From positions 19,846,000-19,909,999 of the forward strand of contig BSQZ01000001.1 in the NCBI GenBank assembly GCA_033239005.1: a DNA stretch of 64,000 nucleotides, read 5' to 3'. Below are positions 41,069 to 50,759 of this stretch, piece by piece (position 1 is the stretch's first letter; the number at the start of each line of letters is the position of its first letter). The notes below the pieces were generated by a model, which was not told the DNA's origin, did not search any database, and saw only the letters and a list, made by a program, of their open reading frames with translations. The stretch is from Lamellibrachia satsuma (taxonomy: Eukaryota > Annelida > Polychaeta > Sabellida > Siboglinidae). The translations under genes were made by a program, and so were the position numbers.

Positions 41069-44000
41069 CAATCACATTCCACAAACAGTCATGCTCAGGG
41101 AAAAGCCCAATTAATACAACACTGTCATCTTCTGTCAACATAAAGATCTGATGCTTAGACAACACCATTTTCTCAAGAAGTGTCATGTGTTGCCTGTGAT
41201 TGGACAAGTCAGATGCGACGAGACGACGTCGCCTCAAAAATAGAACGGTTCTATTGCAAGCAACGTCACTGCGACACAAGCGATGGCATCGTCTCGTGTA
41301 ACCCCGGCTTTAGGGTTTTCTGTGATGTTCCGGGTGGCTTCATTGGCATTGCGGAACATAAACGCGATGAATGAGGGTGGTCCTGTTTTATATTTTATAT
41401 ATATATATATTGTTATTGTAATATGCAACACGTGAGTGAAGTGTTTACTCACCTTGTCTGTGCTCTTTTTCATACTTGAAGATACATCCAAAACCAGAAC
41501 GTATCGAGCAGCCGTTGCCTGCACAATACGGAATGTAGGCTCCGTGTTCTGCGAGGCGGAAAGGGCGGGATTGTTTTCTGTAAGACACAACATTTTTGTA
41601 TTTTCTATAATAAATGCATGGGAAAAGAAAATATTACGATCATAGCATTTTCACAGCATTGTTTTCAAAAGCCTACCGGTTACTAAATAATAACACTATA
41701 ACCGTCCATATTATGAAACTACAATGGGTACCGGCTGGCATACGCTTTTAATATACACATTTTGGTCTGTGTGCCATTCATTTATGTGATCAAACAGCAT
41801 TTTAGTCATCATCACTGGCTGCTTGTACTATGTCAGTAGCTAATTATTGTTGTGATATAGCAACGATTGATCCTGGTTCTTCGTATTTTGTATGTTTGTG
41901 TACATACGGTTTTTGAAGTCGTCGTGGTCACGCATCACCTCCCAGCAACTCTTATGTCTACAATAATCGTTATGGTGACTAGGGGCTTCGCTGTTGTGCA
42001 GCGTAGCCAAATTCCCTGTATCATTGTCGCAGAAGGTCGTGACCTGCAAGTAGGAAGTACACCTCAAGAGCAGAGGCAACTTTCGTCCCATGCGCCAACT
42101 GTGGCCCATGGAGCTATTTCATGTGGCCCGTGGACTGACGGCGAGATTGTGCATAATCTGGCCCGTGTCCCCAGTGTATGTATATATAATATAACTAAAC
42201 GGTAAGACAGAAATAAAGATTGGAGCGTAATGTTCCGTACTCAATGAACGTTGTGTGGGATGACAATAGATGGTGAACTTTCCACGTTGGAAGAGACAAT
42301 ACAGTTTCAGTTATTTGCTGCCAATGTATCTCAATATTTAATGTGTATATATTACATCTTGCAGTATATTTCCATTTCCACAACACCGAAAAATTCATTA
42401 GAATTCAATTAATTAATAATTCCAAAATAATACTCTGTTCTACTGGTTTGTCTCGATTATGCTGCGACGCCTGGTCTGGAAACTTGCTAGTTTCAGTTCT
42501 AATTTTTCCCCATGTTTCAGAGCAATAGAGAAGCAAGAATATATCATTGCTTTTGACAATTCTCATTTTGACCGACCAACCAAGGCAGGGAGGCTGGCTG
42601 GCTGACAACGATATCATGAAATCTCTCGATTTCCCTAATACTTACATTCCTTAATATTTACTTCCAACACTTACTTGTGGTATCCAGTGGTGGAACATCA
42701 GTGACGCCGTCACTCCAACATTGCTGTTCTCATAAAATGTGCACGTTTCTGCGGTGGTCCGACTGGGTTGGCATACACTCATTGCTTCATTGTTCAAATA
42801 TTCGCCTCTCATATGCTTCCCACACTGTATTTTGAATGGGCCACTATCGTGCGCATTCGACACAAAGCGATATTCGTCTCCAAGTCCCCAGCGAAGATGT
42901 CCCCATTCGTGGACGATTCCACGTCCTACAACACATCACATCCATTCATTTCGTTAATGAAATAACAGTGAACAGTTTTTCTCTATCATGATCCATCTTT
43001 CTTATAAATTTGAGGAAAACCATTCAGATTTCAATGCTCACAAATAATGTGTGTGTTTATTTACAAATGTTTCCTATAGTTTTCCACTCCACAAGTTGTC
43101 AGGTAGAGACAGGAGTGTGGCATTTGCAGAATAATAAAACAACATTACCTGGTGGGTCATTTGTCTTTTCCCGTTCCGTCTGATCAACAGTCACGTAATG
43201 CTGGCTGATTCTGATGAATTCGCCTTCCACCATGCAGTAGCCAGAAGGTTGAGTTGCCATGACTTTCGGTTCTGAATCATCTATGCGAAATTTGGCCGAG
43301 GCAAACGTCTCTGTCTCCGCCTCTTCGTAGTCCTGTCTACTTTGCCAGTGCTGTCGTTTGCACGTAGCAAATTCCACTGATTACTAGATATATACAGACT
43401 TCCCAAACACTTGGTCACAGAGAATACTCTCAAAATGGAAACAGTCCAACTTAAAGGGTACCTTGGGTATATTTCATTCTTAAGCATCATTATCAAAATA
43501 AGAATATTTTTATTAATTTCGTGCATGTGTGTGCCTGCTGGCATATGCTAAGTTAGGAGCCTACCTTGAAATCAAAGTAATGAAACCTTAAATTTTAAAG
43601 ATTCTTTGAAAACCATTTGACCACAAAACCCCAAAAGACAAACACAGTTGGGGGTCCAGGGCACATTTCTGAAATATCTAACTTAATAGCAGCTACATCA
43701 CCAGCAAAATTAACAAAATGTTGTTCCCTGATCATATCATAATTAGTCATAGCAAAAGATAATTTATGTACTATTCAAATATAAAACTTGCAGGAATATT
43801 GCATTTTAATATAACTATATTATATAAAACTTAATATGTTAAATATGCATAAATAAATGGTAACATGAATTATTTTATGTAATTTATTAAGTCACGAAAA
43901 AAACATATTTGACCTTATTTTCGACACTATGACGTTCCGGAGCTTTGAAGCCGATGGCATGAACAATTATTACAAAAGTCAAATGTACCAGTGGAACCTA

Positions 44001-45189
44001 CTTTCGGAACGAGGATGGTGATCTTCCGGAAGTAGGCTCGGAAGTGTGTAGCTATGAACAGGTCTTGGGAGGCTTCAGTGAACATTTCCTGGAATAATTG
44101 CACATGTATGTTATTGCAAAGTTATTCATCACTGTTATTTCAATGGGTGAATAAGGGCATCAAGAAAACAAATCGATAAGTTATGACAATCTCTAAATTA
44201 TGACAGATTAATTTGGTTTTGGCACATTTTTGTATTTTAGAAACATATATATTAAGTAATCGCGTATAACACAATGTAAAACAAAATAACATAGCTGACT
44301 GGTTCCACGCGGAAGTAGATTTCAATGTCTGAAACAACCTTTCTTTCTACAGCAGGTTTTATCTTGACTAATTCGCATACAACAAACTGTACACACACCG
44401 ACCCATGTCCATAACAAATAACGATGCAGTAGTACGTCAAATTCGGTCGGTCGGTGAAGTAGCAGAATCGATTGTTTTTGTAAGTATCATAGGCAAGTGC
44501 CTCTTGCATGAATTATCATATGAAGTAATCGATCAGTTGCGTGACTATAATACTGGCCCGTTGTACTGAACATTACTATTGTAAATTATACATTAACGGC
44601 TGGTCCGTTTTTCACGGTAAATTGTACCATTGGAGCAGTTTATTCTGCATATATGTATATTTTATTAGAGGTTATGCCATTATGCCCGTTCTTTTATTGT
44701 CTTGTGTTAACATACTGGTATGTCACACATTGCAAGTTACCCCGTCGTGGCTGCATGTTAACACCAAAAAGTAAATTATGAAGCATTGATTTATATTATC
44801 AGTTAGTGTTACTACGCCATAAAAATGGTTTAAATGTTATTACACTATCAGTGAATTACATTCATCAATAGCAACAGGGATTGGCATGCATGTTCGTCCT
44901 GGCTACCCTCACATTAAATATAAAGCAAAAAGTTGTCAAACCAAATCTTTTCGCTATTCTTTTGAATGGAATGACATTGTGCGACACATTTTATTCCCAC
45001 CTTGATCCGAGTGATCGCTGCTCGACTATGAGAATCATTCAACAAAGGTGTAATTGCGACCACGATTCCTTCGTATCCATTGTTAACCAGTCTAATGGTA
45101 GACTGTGATGAATTTTGCGACACTGTGTCAGTGGTGAGAAGTAAGGTCAAGGCTGCGACAATGACACTGCAGAACATTGTGCTTAGCAT
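21847..45189 (-). CDS. CLCA: Calcium-activated chloride channel regulator (CLCA), complete 14-exon gene
   Basis: Secreted or type I membrane protein of the CLCA family: zinc metalloproteases that modulate calcium-activated chloride currents. The exons, listed separately, join with agreeing phases into about 940 codons, close to vertebrate CLCA proteins (roughly 900-940). A signal peptide covers about 1-24. The N-terminal protease domain has HEWGHLRWGLGDE (His165, Glu166, His169, third ligand Asp176). The VWA domain (about 313-500) has a complete MIDAS: DVSSS (Asp319, Ser321, Ser323), Thr394 and Asp424. A beta-rich region follows, then a FN3-like domain (about 740-890), a hydrophobic span at about 901-923, and a short basic tail ending DSAI. 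Intron 7 (27121-40731) is 13.6 kb and splits the VWA between Thr394 and Asp424. The start is the first Met of the signal peptide. Exon 12's donor has an alternative adding 3 residues. Confidence 0.93.
22596..22808 (-). CDS. CLCA: CLCA exon 13: start of FN3-like domain
   Basis: PKYEAVGPFQRTAAAGLL, then FPPAEVRDLRVSA and LRWTAVGDYADEET, the family's PPxxITDL...LTWTAPGD signature. Acceptor gaaacag, donor G/gtaagg. Confidence 0.92.
23316..23468 (-). CDS. CLCA: CLCA exon 12
   Basis: MDRIKNDGLYSAILLKFSG onward, the family's KNDGxYSxxL motif. Acceptor ttcccag. Two in-phase donors, gtaaga (exon end 23316) and gtaggt (exon end 23307), differ by three codons. Confidence 0.85.
24057..24182 (-). CDS. 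CLCA: CLCA exon 11
   Basis: PSTLKLVVRAYLQKGYKAV to PMKDDGLG. Acceptor ctttcag, donor G/gtagat, phase 1. Confidence 0.9.
24648..24795 (+). repeat. Fragment of the 19.3-20.65 kb dispersed repeat in CLCA intron 10
   Basis: Matches the reverse complement of 19296-19450, sharing ATTAATCTACGACCCCACG and TATATCAAGGGTTC. Substitutions are numerous. Confidence 0.75.
25509..25653 (-). CDS. CLCA: CLCA exon 10
   Basis: VGSWTVFLRNPG to HQEVDFN, equivalent to the GTWTYxL strand of the family. Acceptor ctccaag, donor G/gtcagt, phase 1. Confidence 0.9.
25970..26203 (-). CDS. CLCA: CLCA exon 9
   Basis: 78 codons, ILLESIQISANEEV to VIKNETE, including IDSSVGRDTVFMF, the family's IDSTVGKDTFFL strand. Acceptor tttccag, donor GAG/gtgaga. 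Confidence 0.92.
26317..26615. repeat. Long imperfect palindrome in CLCA intron 8
   Basis: 26421-26496 and 26497-26573 are near-perfect inverted arms, sharing ATTACCAATGGCTAACTAGA and TTTACTACGGTCCATGATTA. Further partial copies extend both ways (26317-26387 and 26580-26615). It looks like a palindromic MITE or nested insertion and would form a hairpin of 70 bp or more. Confidence 0.85.
26821..27120 (-). CDS. CLCA: CLCA exon 8: VWA domain, second part
   Basis: 100 codons beginning VLEANGGSASGGTLILVSDG, with the MIDAS Asp424, ending GVAPVE. Acceptor gtatcag (weak pyrimidine tract), donor GAG/gtgagt. Confidence 0.9.
27325..27790. repeat. 45-bp minisatellite, about 10 copies (CLCA intron 7)
   Basis: TTTGTTTGTTCCACGAYATA recurs every 45 bp (27340 to 27385 and onward). 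The period is divisible by three, so several frames on both strands stay open without being genes. Confidence 0.95.
27800..28530 (+). mobile_element. LINE ORF1 remnant (coiled coil plus RRM-like)
   Basis: A 120-codon frame (27842-28204) has a coiled-coil region followed by ENQSRRNNLQIDGV, the hallmark of L1/Tx1-type ORF1 proteins. In shifted frames come ARIERSHRM, KTIVLKFESCKD, RGLFFNQNLSQRMF and GKIAYFSNDRLVARD, all collinear with ORF1 C-termini. Frameshifts show it is dead. It lies just left of a TIR-like end at 28554. Confidence 0.75.
28600..28985. repeat. 21-bp minisatellite (CAACCATCARCCAACGTTGCC type)
   Basis: A 21-bp unit repeats about 14 times (28690-28975), with looser copies before it. 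The period is in frame, giving spurious NHQPTLP repeats. It sits at the subterminal position of the candidate TIR element. Confidence 0.9.
28986..29628. other. AT-rich sequence within intron 7
   Basis: No feature identified. Confidence 0.4.
29629..29916 (+). mobile_element. LINE reverse-transcriptase fragment
   Basis: 95-codon frame with VLSDTDFADDIVLHSN, the RT catalytic FADD motif, followed by a remnant of the HPKTKYVAF block. Different family from its minus-strand neighbour. Confidence 0.75.
29925..32130 (-). mobile_element. LINE remnant: endonuclease end, partial RT and 3' tail
   Basis: On the minus strand, 31723-32130 has ISDRMAIF (SDH-like) and SFTGRNIGSFTNELEDIN from the end of the endonuclease and linker. 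30665-31240 encodes RT fingers and palm: HPNQYGFRAEYSTELAI and FLDLSKAFDTIDHT. The catalytic FADD part is absent. The tail at 29930-30050 (GATGATCCAGGGAGGCCTGC) also occurs at 57110-57170, marking a common 3' end. Frameshifted and internally deleted. Confidence 0.8.
32351..32572. mobile_element. Short hAT-type MITE, 222 bp
   Basis: CAGACCTGGGGTCAAT at 32351 is inverted as ATTGACCCCAGGTCTG ending at 32572. Flanking 8-mers GATGTAAT (32343-32350) and GATGTAGT (32573-32580) are a near-perfect target duplication. The interior is AT-rich and non-coding. Confidence 0.85.
32606..32712. repeat. About 33-bp tandem repeat, three copies
   Basis: GTTACAGTTGTAACTGTTCC is repeated three times, spaced 30-38 bp. 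Each unit includes the small palindrome ACAGTTGTAACTGT. Confidence 0.8.
32713..33829. other. Unassigned sequence near the right end of the TIR element
   Basis: An 83-codon minus frame (33476-33727) is not recognised. No splice context. Confidence 0.35.
34040..35060 (+). mobile_element. LINE reverse-transcriptase remnant
   Basis: KTYRPISLLPQF, a QVGFRSAVSTYHAI block (SQxGFR motif), ICIFIDLKKSF (palm), WIKRYCTTRKQFV and FFADDTNLF (catalytic FADD at about 34567-34581) follow in order. Stops and frameshifts lie between them. The C-terminal part is badly decayed, ending with an LPSNWQN-like match near 35040. Confidence 0.8.
35157..35577. repeat. 27-bp array inside LINE RT, about 15 copies
   Basis: CTTGTAGAGCCAACTGACTC recurs every 27 bp. 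On the LINE strand it encodes GAESVGSTS per unit, in frame, placed just after RQRVCIS and before the region leading to the PQGSVLGP motif. Confidence 0.95.
35928..38237. repeat. 35-bp satellite inside LINE RT, about 66 copies
   Basis: TTCTTTGTAAACAATGSATT recurs every 35 bp for 2.3 kb, with variants such as GCATTC/GGATTC and GGCCCGG/GCCCTGG in mixed order. On the LINE strand the unit encodes LAGPLNALFTK. The copy next to 35928 continues directly into SFQSGQVPQDWLDANVF, so the satellite grew out of RT coding sequence. The 35-bp period breaks the frame. Confidence 0.95.
38637..39003. repeat. 54-bp array in the LINE linker, about seven copies
   Basis: TTCCACCATAGTGGCTTGTT recurs every 54 bp (38641, 38695 and onward). 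On the LINE strand each unit encodes an 18-residue SNKPLWWNKEIYRA-containing repeat, in frame. The single diverged ancestral unit lies near 38590-38630. Confidence 0.93.
40066..40700. other. Intron 7 sequence next to exon 7
   Basis: Contains a GCAAATAAATGATTGATTGG stretch near 40238, resembling a LINE 3' tail, and three 26-bp repeats (ATTTTGATATTTGAAGTTAT) at about 40632-40700. Confidence 0.5.
40732..40956 (-). CDS. CLCA: CLCA exon 7: VWA domain, first part
   Basis: 75 codons, VSRIDKLRRTAADFLL to IGKGLQKGVQ, with the MIDAS Thr in GGYTAIG. Acceptor cgtcag, donor CAG/gtattc. Confidence 0.92.
41023..41068. repeat. (ACGC)n microsatellite in CLCA intron 6
   Basis: About 11 tetranucleotide units close to the exon 7 acceptor side. 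Confidence 0.95.
41453..41577 (-). CDS. CLCA: CLCA exon 6: VWA MIDAS DxSxS
   Basis: Includes PTFRIVQ and VLVLDVSSSMKKSTDK. Acceptor cttacag (phase 1), donor AAG/gtgagt (phase 0). An internal acceptor at 41549 was set aside because exon 5 ends in phase 1. Confidence 0.92.
41908..42043 (-). CDS. CLCA: CLCA exon 5
   Basis: VTTFCDND through CWEVMRDHDDFKN matches the family's VVEFCN...WEVI segment. Acceptor cttgcag, donor C/gtatgt in phase 1, which matches the next exon's start. Confidence 0.9.
42675..42925 (-). CDS. CLCA: CLCA exon 4: HExxH metalloprotease motif
   Basis: Starts GRGIVHEWGHLRWGLGDEY, containing the zinc-binding HExxH and the downstream Asp, then a Cys-rich stretch. Acceptor gttgtag, donor CAA/gtaagt. 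Confidence 0.94.
43149..43350 (-). CDS. CLCA: CLCA exon 3
   Basis: Carries HWQSRQDYEEAET through TNDPPG, ending in phase 1 at a gtaatg donor. The acceptor was placed at gacag/CACTGG to restore the family's IPxxW motif (VPKHW). A second acceptor 12 bases later (gacag/GACTAC) is also in phase. Confidence 0.8.
44002..44088 (-). CDS. CLCA: CLCA exon 2
   Basis: 29 codons, EMFTEASQDLF to ITILVPK. Acceptor attccag, donor AAA/gtaggt. Matches the family's MFTEAS...ILIP segment. Too short for a standard ORF scan. Confidence 0.92.
45001..45189 (-). CDS. CLCA: CLCA exon 1: start codon, signal peptide
   Basis: 63 codons. A hydrophobic signal (VIVAALTLLL) is followed by IRLVNNGYEGIVVAI, the family's LINNGYDGIVIAI-type opening. 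Donor AAG/gtggga, phase 0. TATA-like AT runs lie 100-120 bp upstream. Confidence 0.92.
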
Positions 45190-45439
45190 TCTTAGTCAGG
45201 TACTTTACAGAACCAGTCAAAGATGCACCTCTGCTATGCTGAAATCAGAGTCATTGTTCGATGCAGTTAGTAAAGGTGTGTGTCTATATATATATTTTAT
45301 ATATATATATACATATATTATAAATGTAATATACATTGAAGCATCAGACATTAATTACAATAACTCTGCATATGACGTGATCAGTTTAGAGTTTGTAGGT
45401 GTTAAGGGATATAAAGCATCGACAGATAGCATACCACTT

Positions 45440-45780
45440 GCTAAAGTATTGTAACATTGTATGTAGGTATATATATGTGTGTGTGTGCATATATTATTAT
45501 ATATATATAATTATATATATATATAATTATATATATGCAATGTAACAAGTCTCTCACAAGCAGCCTCTCTCTCTCTATATATAATTATATATATGCAATG
45601 TAACAAGTCTCTCACAAAGCAGCCTCTCTCTCTCTATATATATATTAATTTACGGTTGTTTATAGTTCTATTTAATTTTGTTACAATGTAACAAGTCTCT
45701 CAGAAAGCAGCCTCTCTCTCTGTATACTTATATATATATATATATCTCTCTGTATACATATATATATACACCCCTCCCCC
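45440..45780. repeat. AT and CT microsatellites with three GCAATGTAACAAGTCTCTCA units
   Basis: AATGTAACAAGTCTCTCA followed by AGCAGCCTCTCTCTCT occurs at about 45538, 45594 and 45684, separated by TATA-rich spacers. Upstream of the CLCA start. Confidence 0.85.
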
Positions 45781-45924
45781 TGGATCCGATTCATGTGTTC
45801 CCTGGTCCGAGGCATGTGCCAAAGGCTCAGCGGTGTGTGAACCGCAGCGGTGTCTGTTCCTATTCAAAGTTGTATGTTGGCCTCTCTTAATTGTTTTGCC
45901 TGAAGCGATGCTTCTGTTGACAAG

Positions 45925-46096
45925 CGGCCTGTCAGGTGTAATGTCGTCATGACTGTCAGGTGTAATGTCGTCAGGACTGTCAGGTGTAATGTCGTCATGA
46001 CTGTCAGGTGTAATGTCGTCAGGACTGTCAGGTGTAATGACGTCATGACTGTCAGGTGTAATGACGTCATGACTGTCAGGTGTAATGTCGTCATCA
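45925..46096. repeat. 24-bp minisatellite, about seven copies
   Basis: ACTGTCAGGTGTAATGTCGT recurs every 24 bp, giving an in-frame 8-residue repeat on both strands. No flanking exon is recognised. Confidence 0.92.
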
Positions 46097-47043
46097 GCAT
46101 TGCTTTCACCTTAAACATAAAAGTGGCATATAAGAGATAAATCCATTCATTAGTAATTTAAAATGAAAGGCATTAGTTTGTTACCTGTTTTAAAAGATGC
46201 TCTGTTCTTCCAAAGCAAACTTAACTGGGTGAGTCAACACACCAGACATGAAGTAGATCGCGCTGGCACAATCATACTCTTTTGGTTATTAAATGGAATG
46301 CTGGTCACACCTGGTGTGTTTGTTTTAATCTTAATAGACTTGTTAAATGCAGACTTAAAAATTAATGTAATCGCTATAACAAATATAGACTTCCATTAAG
46401 TGTTAAATTAAGTACTGTCATATAGTTTGTATGTTCCATCCGACCATACACAGAACATAAGCAGTAGCTCCCAAGAAATCTTGACAAACAAAGAACTCTT
46501 ACTTACTCGGTTTCCTGTCTTTTGGGAGGAAGGATATCACCATTCTCACCATGTTCAACTACAGCTAGAAACAAAACAGAAAGAATTGCTTGTAAGTTAT
46601 TTAGTAATAATGCATGCCACCTATTAGATGGGCTAGCCAGCAGACCAAGAGATCTAATGGTGGTGCCAATGCAGGAAGTTGTAAAGTGATACTGCTCGTT
46701 GGCATCAAATTAAATATTTATGGTTGACTATGCTGAAATAACTGTCCACACATCATGACGTCGGTACACAATTGTTTGCCATCCCACTTAAAAATTAGCA
46801 TTCAAAACTAGGCAATATACCAAATTTAAAGACAGTAAGGGGAAATCTGATAGTTTTCTTTAACTATAACACCATATTTAAAATTTATATTATGTGTAAC
46901 ATCACAGCTTAATATTAATTTATATGTAGCGTTTGGTTTCCTTGTTGATTTTATAGCCATGTCATAGAAAGACCAGATCGAGGCAAGATGCAACATAATG
47001 AATAATAAAAATCATGTCAAATAAATTTCTAAATTCTACTTAA
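46097..47043. other. Unassigned intergenic sequence
   Basis: Short frames (46163-46399 and 46427-46627) have no recognised domain or splice support. Confidence 0.4.
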
Positions 47044-47687
47044 CCCATTAGACCCCACAGCGGCCGGCCTCTCTGTGCAGTCCTGGAAAACCGCCGCCGG
47101 CTGCATACAGGACCCACTATAAAAAAATCCTAGCGAATAACTACTGAACTAAACGCTACCAAATTTTGCCACACCCTAGCGGATACATTTTGCAACAACA
47201 ACAGCTTGTTACATGAATGTGTTGCCCTTTCGGAAATATTGATTTTCCTCAGTTTTGTTCACGCTATCTCGAAAATTTTAATTCTATATTTGTCATGATA
47301 AAATATGGTGTAATAGCCATCAGAATTTGATAATATTTTCATTGGTGCAAAGCTAACACATATAGCTACATATTCTTCACTGAGTTGCATAGGGTTATAG
47401 CATGGGATCATTGTCAAATGTCAGTCGCAACTTTCAATGTTTTAACAAATATACTATTTTGTCTTTGCAAATTGTGATCAAATGTCAACATTTTATTAAT
47501 ATATCCTATTTCTATGTATACATGCATGTGGAGAAATTACTATTCTTCAAAATAAACACAACTTGTAAATGTCAATATTGAATAGTTTTTTCTACAGATT
47601 TTTTTAACACAAGGAGGTAAAATCGCTCAAAATTTGCCAGAAATCCTGGGAACATGGTGGCATGTTTTAATCCTGGGGCCTAATGGG
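47044..47687. mobile_element. piggyBac-type MITE flanked by TTAA
   Basis: CCCATTAGACCCCA at the left and TGGGGCCTAATGGG at the right are inverted ends. Both are flanked directly by TTAA (47040-47043 and 47688-47691), the piggyBac target site. 644 bp, no transposase. Confidence 0.85.
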
Positions 47688-47691
47688 TTAA

Positions 47692-49945
47692 TGTCTCTGC
47701 CAGCGATGAACTCATCAATATCATCATCTCTGCCATCACCAACTTCTTCTGTGAATATCTCAAATTCTACCGGTAAGATAAAAATAAATATGTATTATTA
47801 TGGTAACTCATATTTTCTTGAGACTGTTAATGTAGCTGCATTTGCATTGCAATACACATGAATTGGTGAAGGGGAAACATTTAGGTCTTTAATAATAACT
47901 TGAACCAGAACCATAGAAATGAAAATATATACAGTGTATCCTGACATTGTAAGCATCCATCACAATACCTGTACTGGATTCAAAGCGACTACGGTTGATA
48001 CTGCACCAGTCGACATATTGGACCATAACGCCATAACCGCACTAATAATTGTAGTACCAGTGGATATCATACGAGCTACCATCAACATCAACTAATTGAT
48101 TACAGAAATTGCTATATCATTTGTCACGAGTTGAGAATTCTGAATACAGGTGTTACGCATTTATATTCAATAAAGTTACGACACATTTAAAGTTTTGGTT
48201 TTAAACTAGTAGACGTGTGTGCACTCCTAAAACCAAATTTGCACCTAATTTTTTCGCTTTAGGAGCACAGCTCTCCTGGCTGAGAATGTTAACTTGGAGG
48301 CCTGGACCCTATGACTTACCAGTACGTTTCTCTCGTGTTTCAGCTGATAGATGAGGTTCATCTGATTACTGAGGTTCATCTGTCATGAGTACCCCTTTGT
48401 TCTCCAACAGTGAGTCACCACGGATGTGTTGTTTTCCAGCAAATGCTCCTCTGCCTGTTAATGTTGGAATGTCATTATAATAAAGACCCCAATACCTAAA
48501 TAAACATCATAACATTTTAACTTAGTGTCATGATTTCATAATTTTACACAACATTACAGGGCAAAACAAAACTTGTTATATATATATATGTTATATTCTT
48601 AATTGCTGTTTGAGCTATTTTATATTGTCTTGCATTCAGTCATATATAACCAAACATTTAGTTTTTGTCATGCATCAGTGACAATGGTGTATGAAAATCA
48701 CAAGATGACATCGCGAGCTTTGAAAATTTGGCCCTGTGCCTAAGAATGGTAACTGTAATTCATATAAAGCCAACATGAGCTGTGAATTACACATCACTCT
48801 CTGCGTGCTTCACACCTCTATGACAAATATTGCGCCTGATTTGCAAGACTTACCTGTAACATGATCCACAACTTTGGAATAAACACAGTAGGATCTTTTC
48901 ACTCCAGATGATGTCAAAGGCTGTAATTAGGGGTTTTATCCTCTTAACTCTCTGCAATTTCTAGAACAAAACAAAAGTTACCCAGAAACCTTAAAGCCAC
49001 ATGTGACTTCCTACCTTTGATTTATGTAATTGTGTAAGTTGTTTTTATTTGTTTTAATTTATTCATACCACATAAAGATAAAAAGTACTGACTGACAGGA
49101 AGTGAACTGACAAGTAACTGCTTTGAAAGATCATAGATTCAAAGAGGGTCTAGAATTGATAAAAAATAAATTGATCACTTTGAACTCAAAGCTAATTTAT
49201 ATTATGTGTTATGGTTGCCAATAATGTAGTATTTCCTGGAAATCTAGGCACATAATATCTTAGTGGGAATAAGTTTTATATTACTGATCCTAATATTAGA
49301 GGCCATTGCATTGCCATTTTTATTCAAGCCTAAAATAGCCTTATTTGCAAATATCATGTTAGTTGAAGCTAAATAACTATATGTTCAGATTTATAAATTG
49401 TTTAGATCATTAATACATTATGATCACGTTTTTCCACACATCGAGCTTTCCCGGCATGCATAACATTGACAAATAGGTAATCATGAACTAGATTGGTATA
49501 AATTATTTACGGCAAATTACGCCACTGAACGACATTCATATCTAATTTGTTCTATAGCACTTCGCCAATGCATTCATTCAATCACTCCACGTACAAAAAA
49601 CATATATTCTTTAAATGTTGTTTTTAACTTTTTCGGCCCAAATAGCTGATATAGGGGACACCAGTGATTCTCGTTTCGAGGCGATAGTTGACGACATAAT
49701 GCACTTCCAGGTCACAAGTTGTGCACACCATAACTCGTTAAATGTATCTAGATGTGATTATAAAATAAACCCTTGGTATTATCACATTTTAATAAGCTAG
49801 TTGTTTTAATAAATATTATGAATAAATATGTTATTGTTTGTTCTGTTTTAATTTCCAATGTGCTTATATGTGAAATGCTATAGCAGGCAGTGTACCGTTG
49901 GGGAACGGAAATGAGCATTTATGGTCAAATTTTCATACAATCAAC
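47692..49945. other. Unassigned sequence
   Basis: A minus-strand stretch at 47695-47772 reads as acidic EEVGDGRDDDIDEFIAGRD after a plausible acceptor (ttaccggtag). It is too short to support a gene. Otherwise nothing is recognised. Confidence 0.35.
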
Positions 49946-50049
49946 ATGGCGGCTGACGAGACTTGTGTCCCCTATTATCGCTCAGTGTGGCACTATTTGG
50001 ACAGCAAAAGTGCGCAAGTACACACTATTTTTAAAGAATATATGATTTT
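49946..50049 (+). CDS. Possible first coding exon of an unrecognised gene
   Basis: CAACATGGCGGCTGACGAG has a strong Kozak context and opens a MAADETCVPYYRSVWHY frame of about 34 codons that meets a strong donor, gtaagt, at 50050. No homology is recognised and downstream exons were not identified. The opposite strand carries another open frame overlapping by a few bases. Confidence 0.35.
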
Positions 50050-50448
50050 AGTAAGTGCAGTGATTGAATGATTTGACAGGGGCGGATCCACGTTTTTGGA
50101 AGAGAATGGTCCATTTGTCTTTTTCGTGGGCTTCGTGCAAAATAGCGTATCGGCAATTCAAACTGTCCGCTTTTCTTGCTAATGAAAAGCTTGAAACTGA
50201 CATCAATGAATGAAAGTTGAGGCAGTTGCACGCACTGCTCTTAGTTTCCGATAGAGGCGATCCACTGTAAGTCCCCCTTTCCCTCAGAAATGATCTTTCC
50301 AAACATATCAGCCAGGTCAAGATCTGGTCGATAGTACCTGTGTAGCTCCCCGCCTACCTCACTGACTTGGCACACGTGGTGCATTCGACAGACAAAACTG
50401 TGCTCTATTATCAACAAAGACGGCTTCTGCATGTTCTGGAAAAAAGAT
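50031..50448 (-). pseudogene. Unrecognised exon-like frame with one internal stop
   Basis: A strong acceptor (cttttttccag) ends at about 50438. A frame then begins NMQKPSLLIIEHSFVCRMHH and continues through YYRPDLDLADMFGK to a TAA near 50241. The same frame reopens for about 66 codons (LPQLSFIDVSFKLFI and onward). The composition is protein-like but the family is not recognised. One nonsense codon, or a missed donor before it, would explain the break. Confidence 0.4.
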
Positions 50449-50759
50449 TGCACAAATCGTTAAGTTTACCTAACGATTCCATACATTTTTAGGAGTGCAG
50501 AATTACCACACTGTTCTTAGTGCACACAGCACCAATTTTTTATCAGTGTTGTGATTCACGACAGAAACCACGTGGAGGTGACAATGTGAACCTTCTGTCT
50601 ATGTATGTGAGTATGCGAGAATGTTTGTATGAGTGTGCGTTTGAGTACATGACATCATAAATAGTATATAGTATGTTATACATATATATATTATATGCTG
50701 ACCATAGCATCCTTATATAAATAAATATACATTTATGCTATACATTGTACGTACATACA

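Noticed and set aside
41549..41551. Better pyrimidine-tract acceptor (cctcgcag) for CLCA exon 6
   Set aside because: It would start in phase 0, whereas exon 5 ends in phase 1. The upstream cttacag acceptor restores phase.
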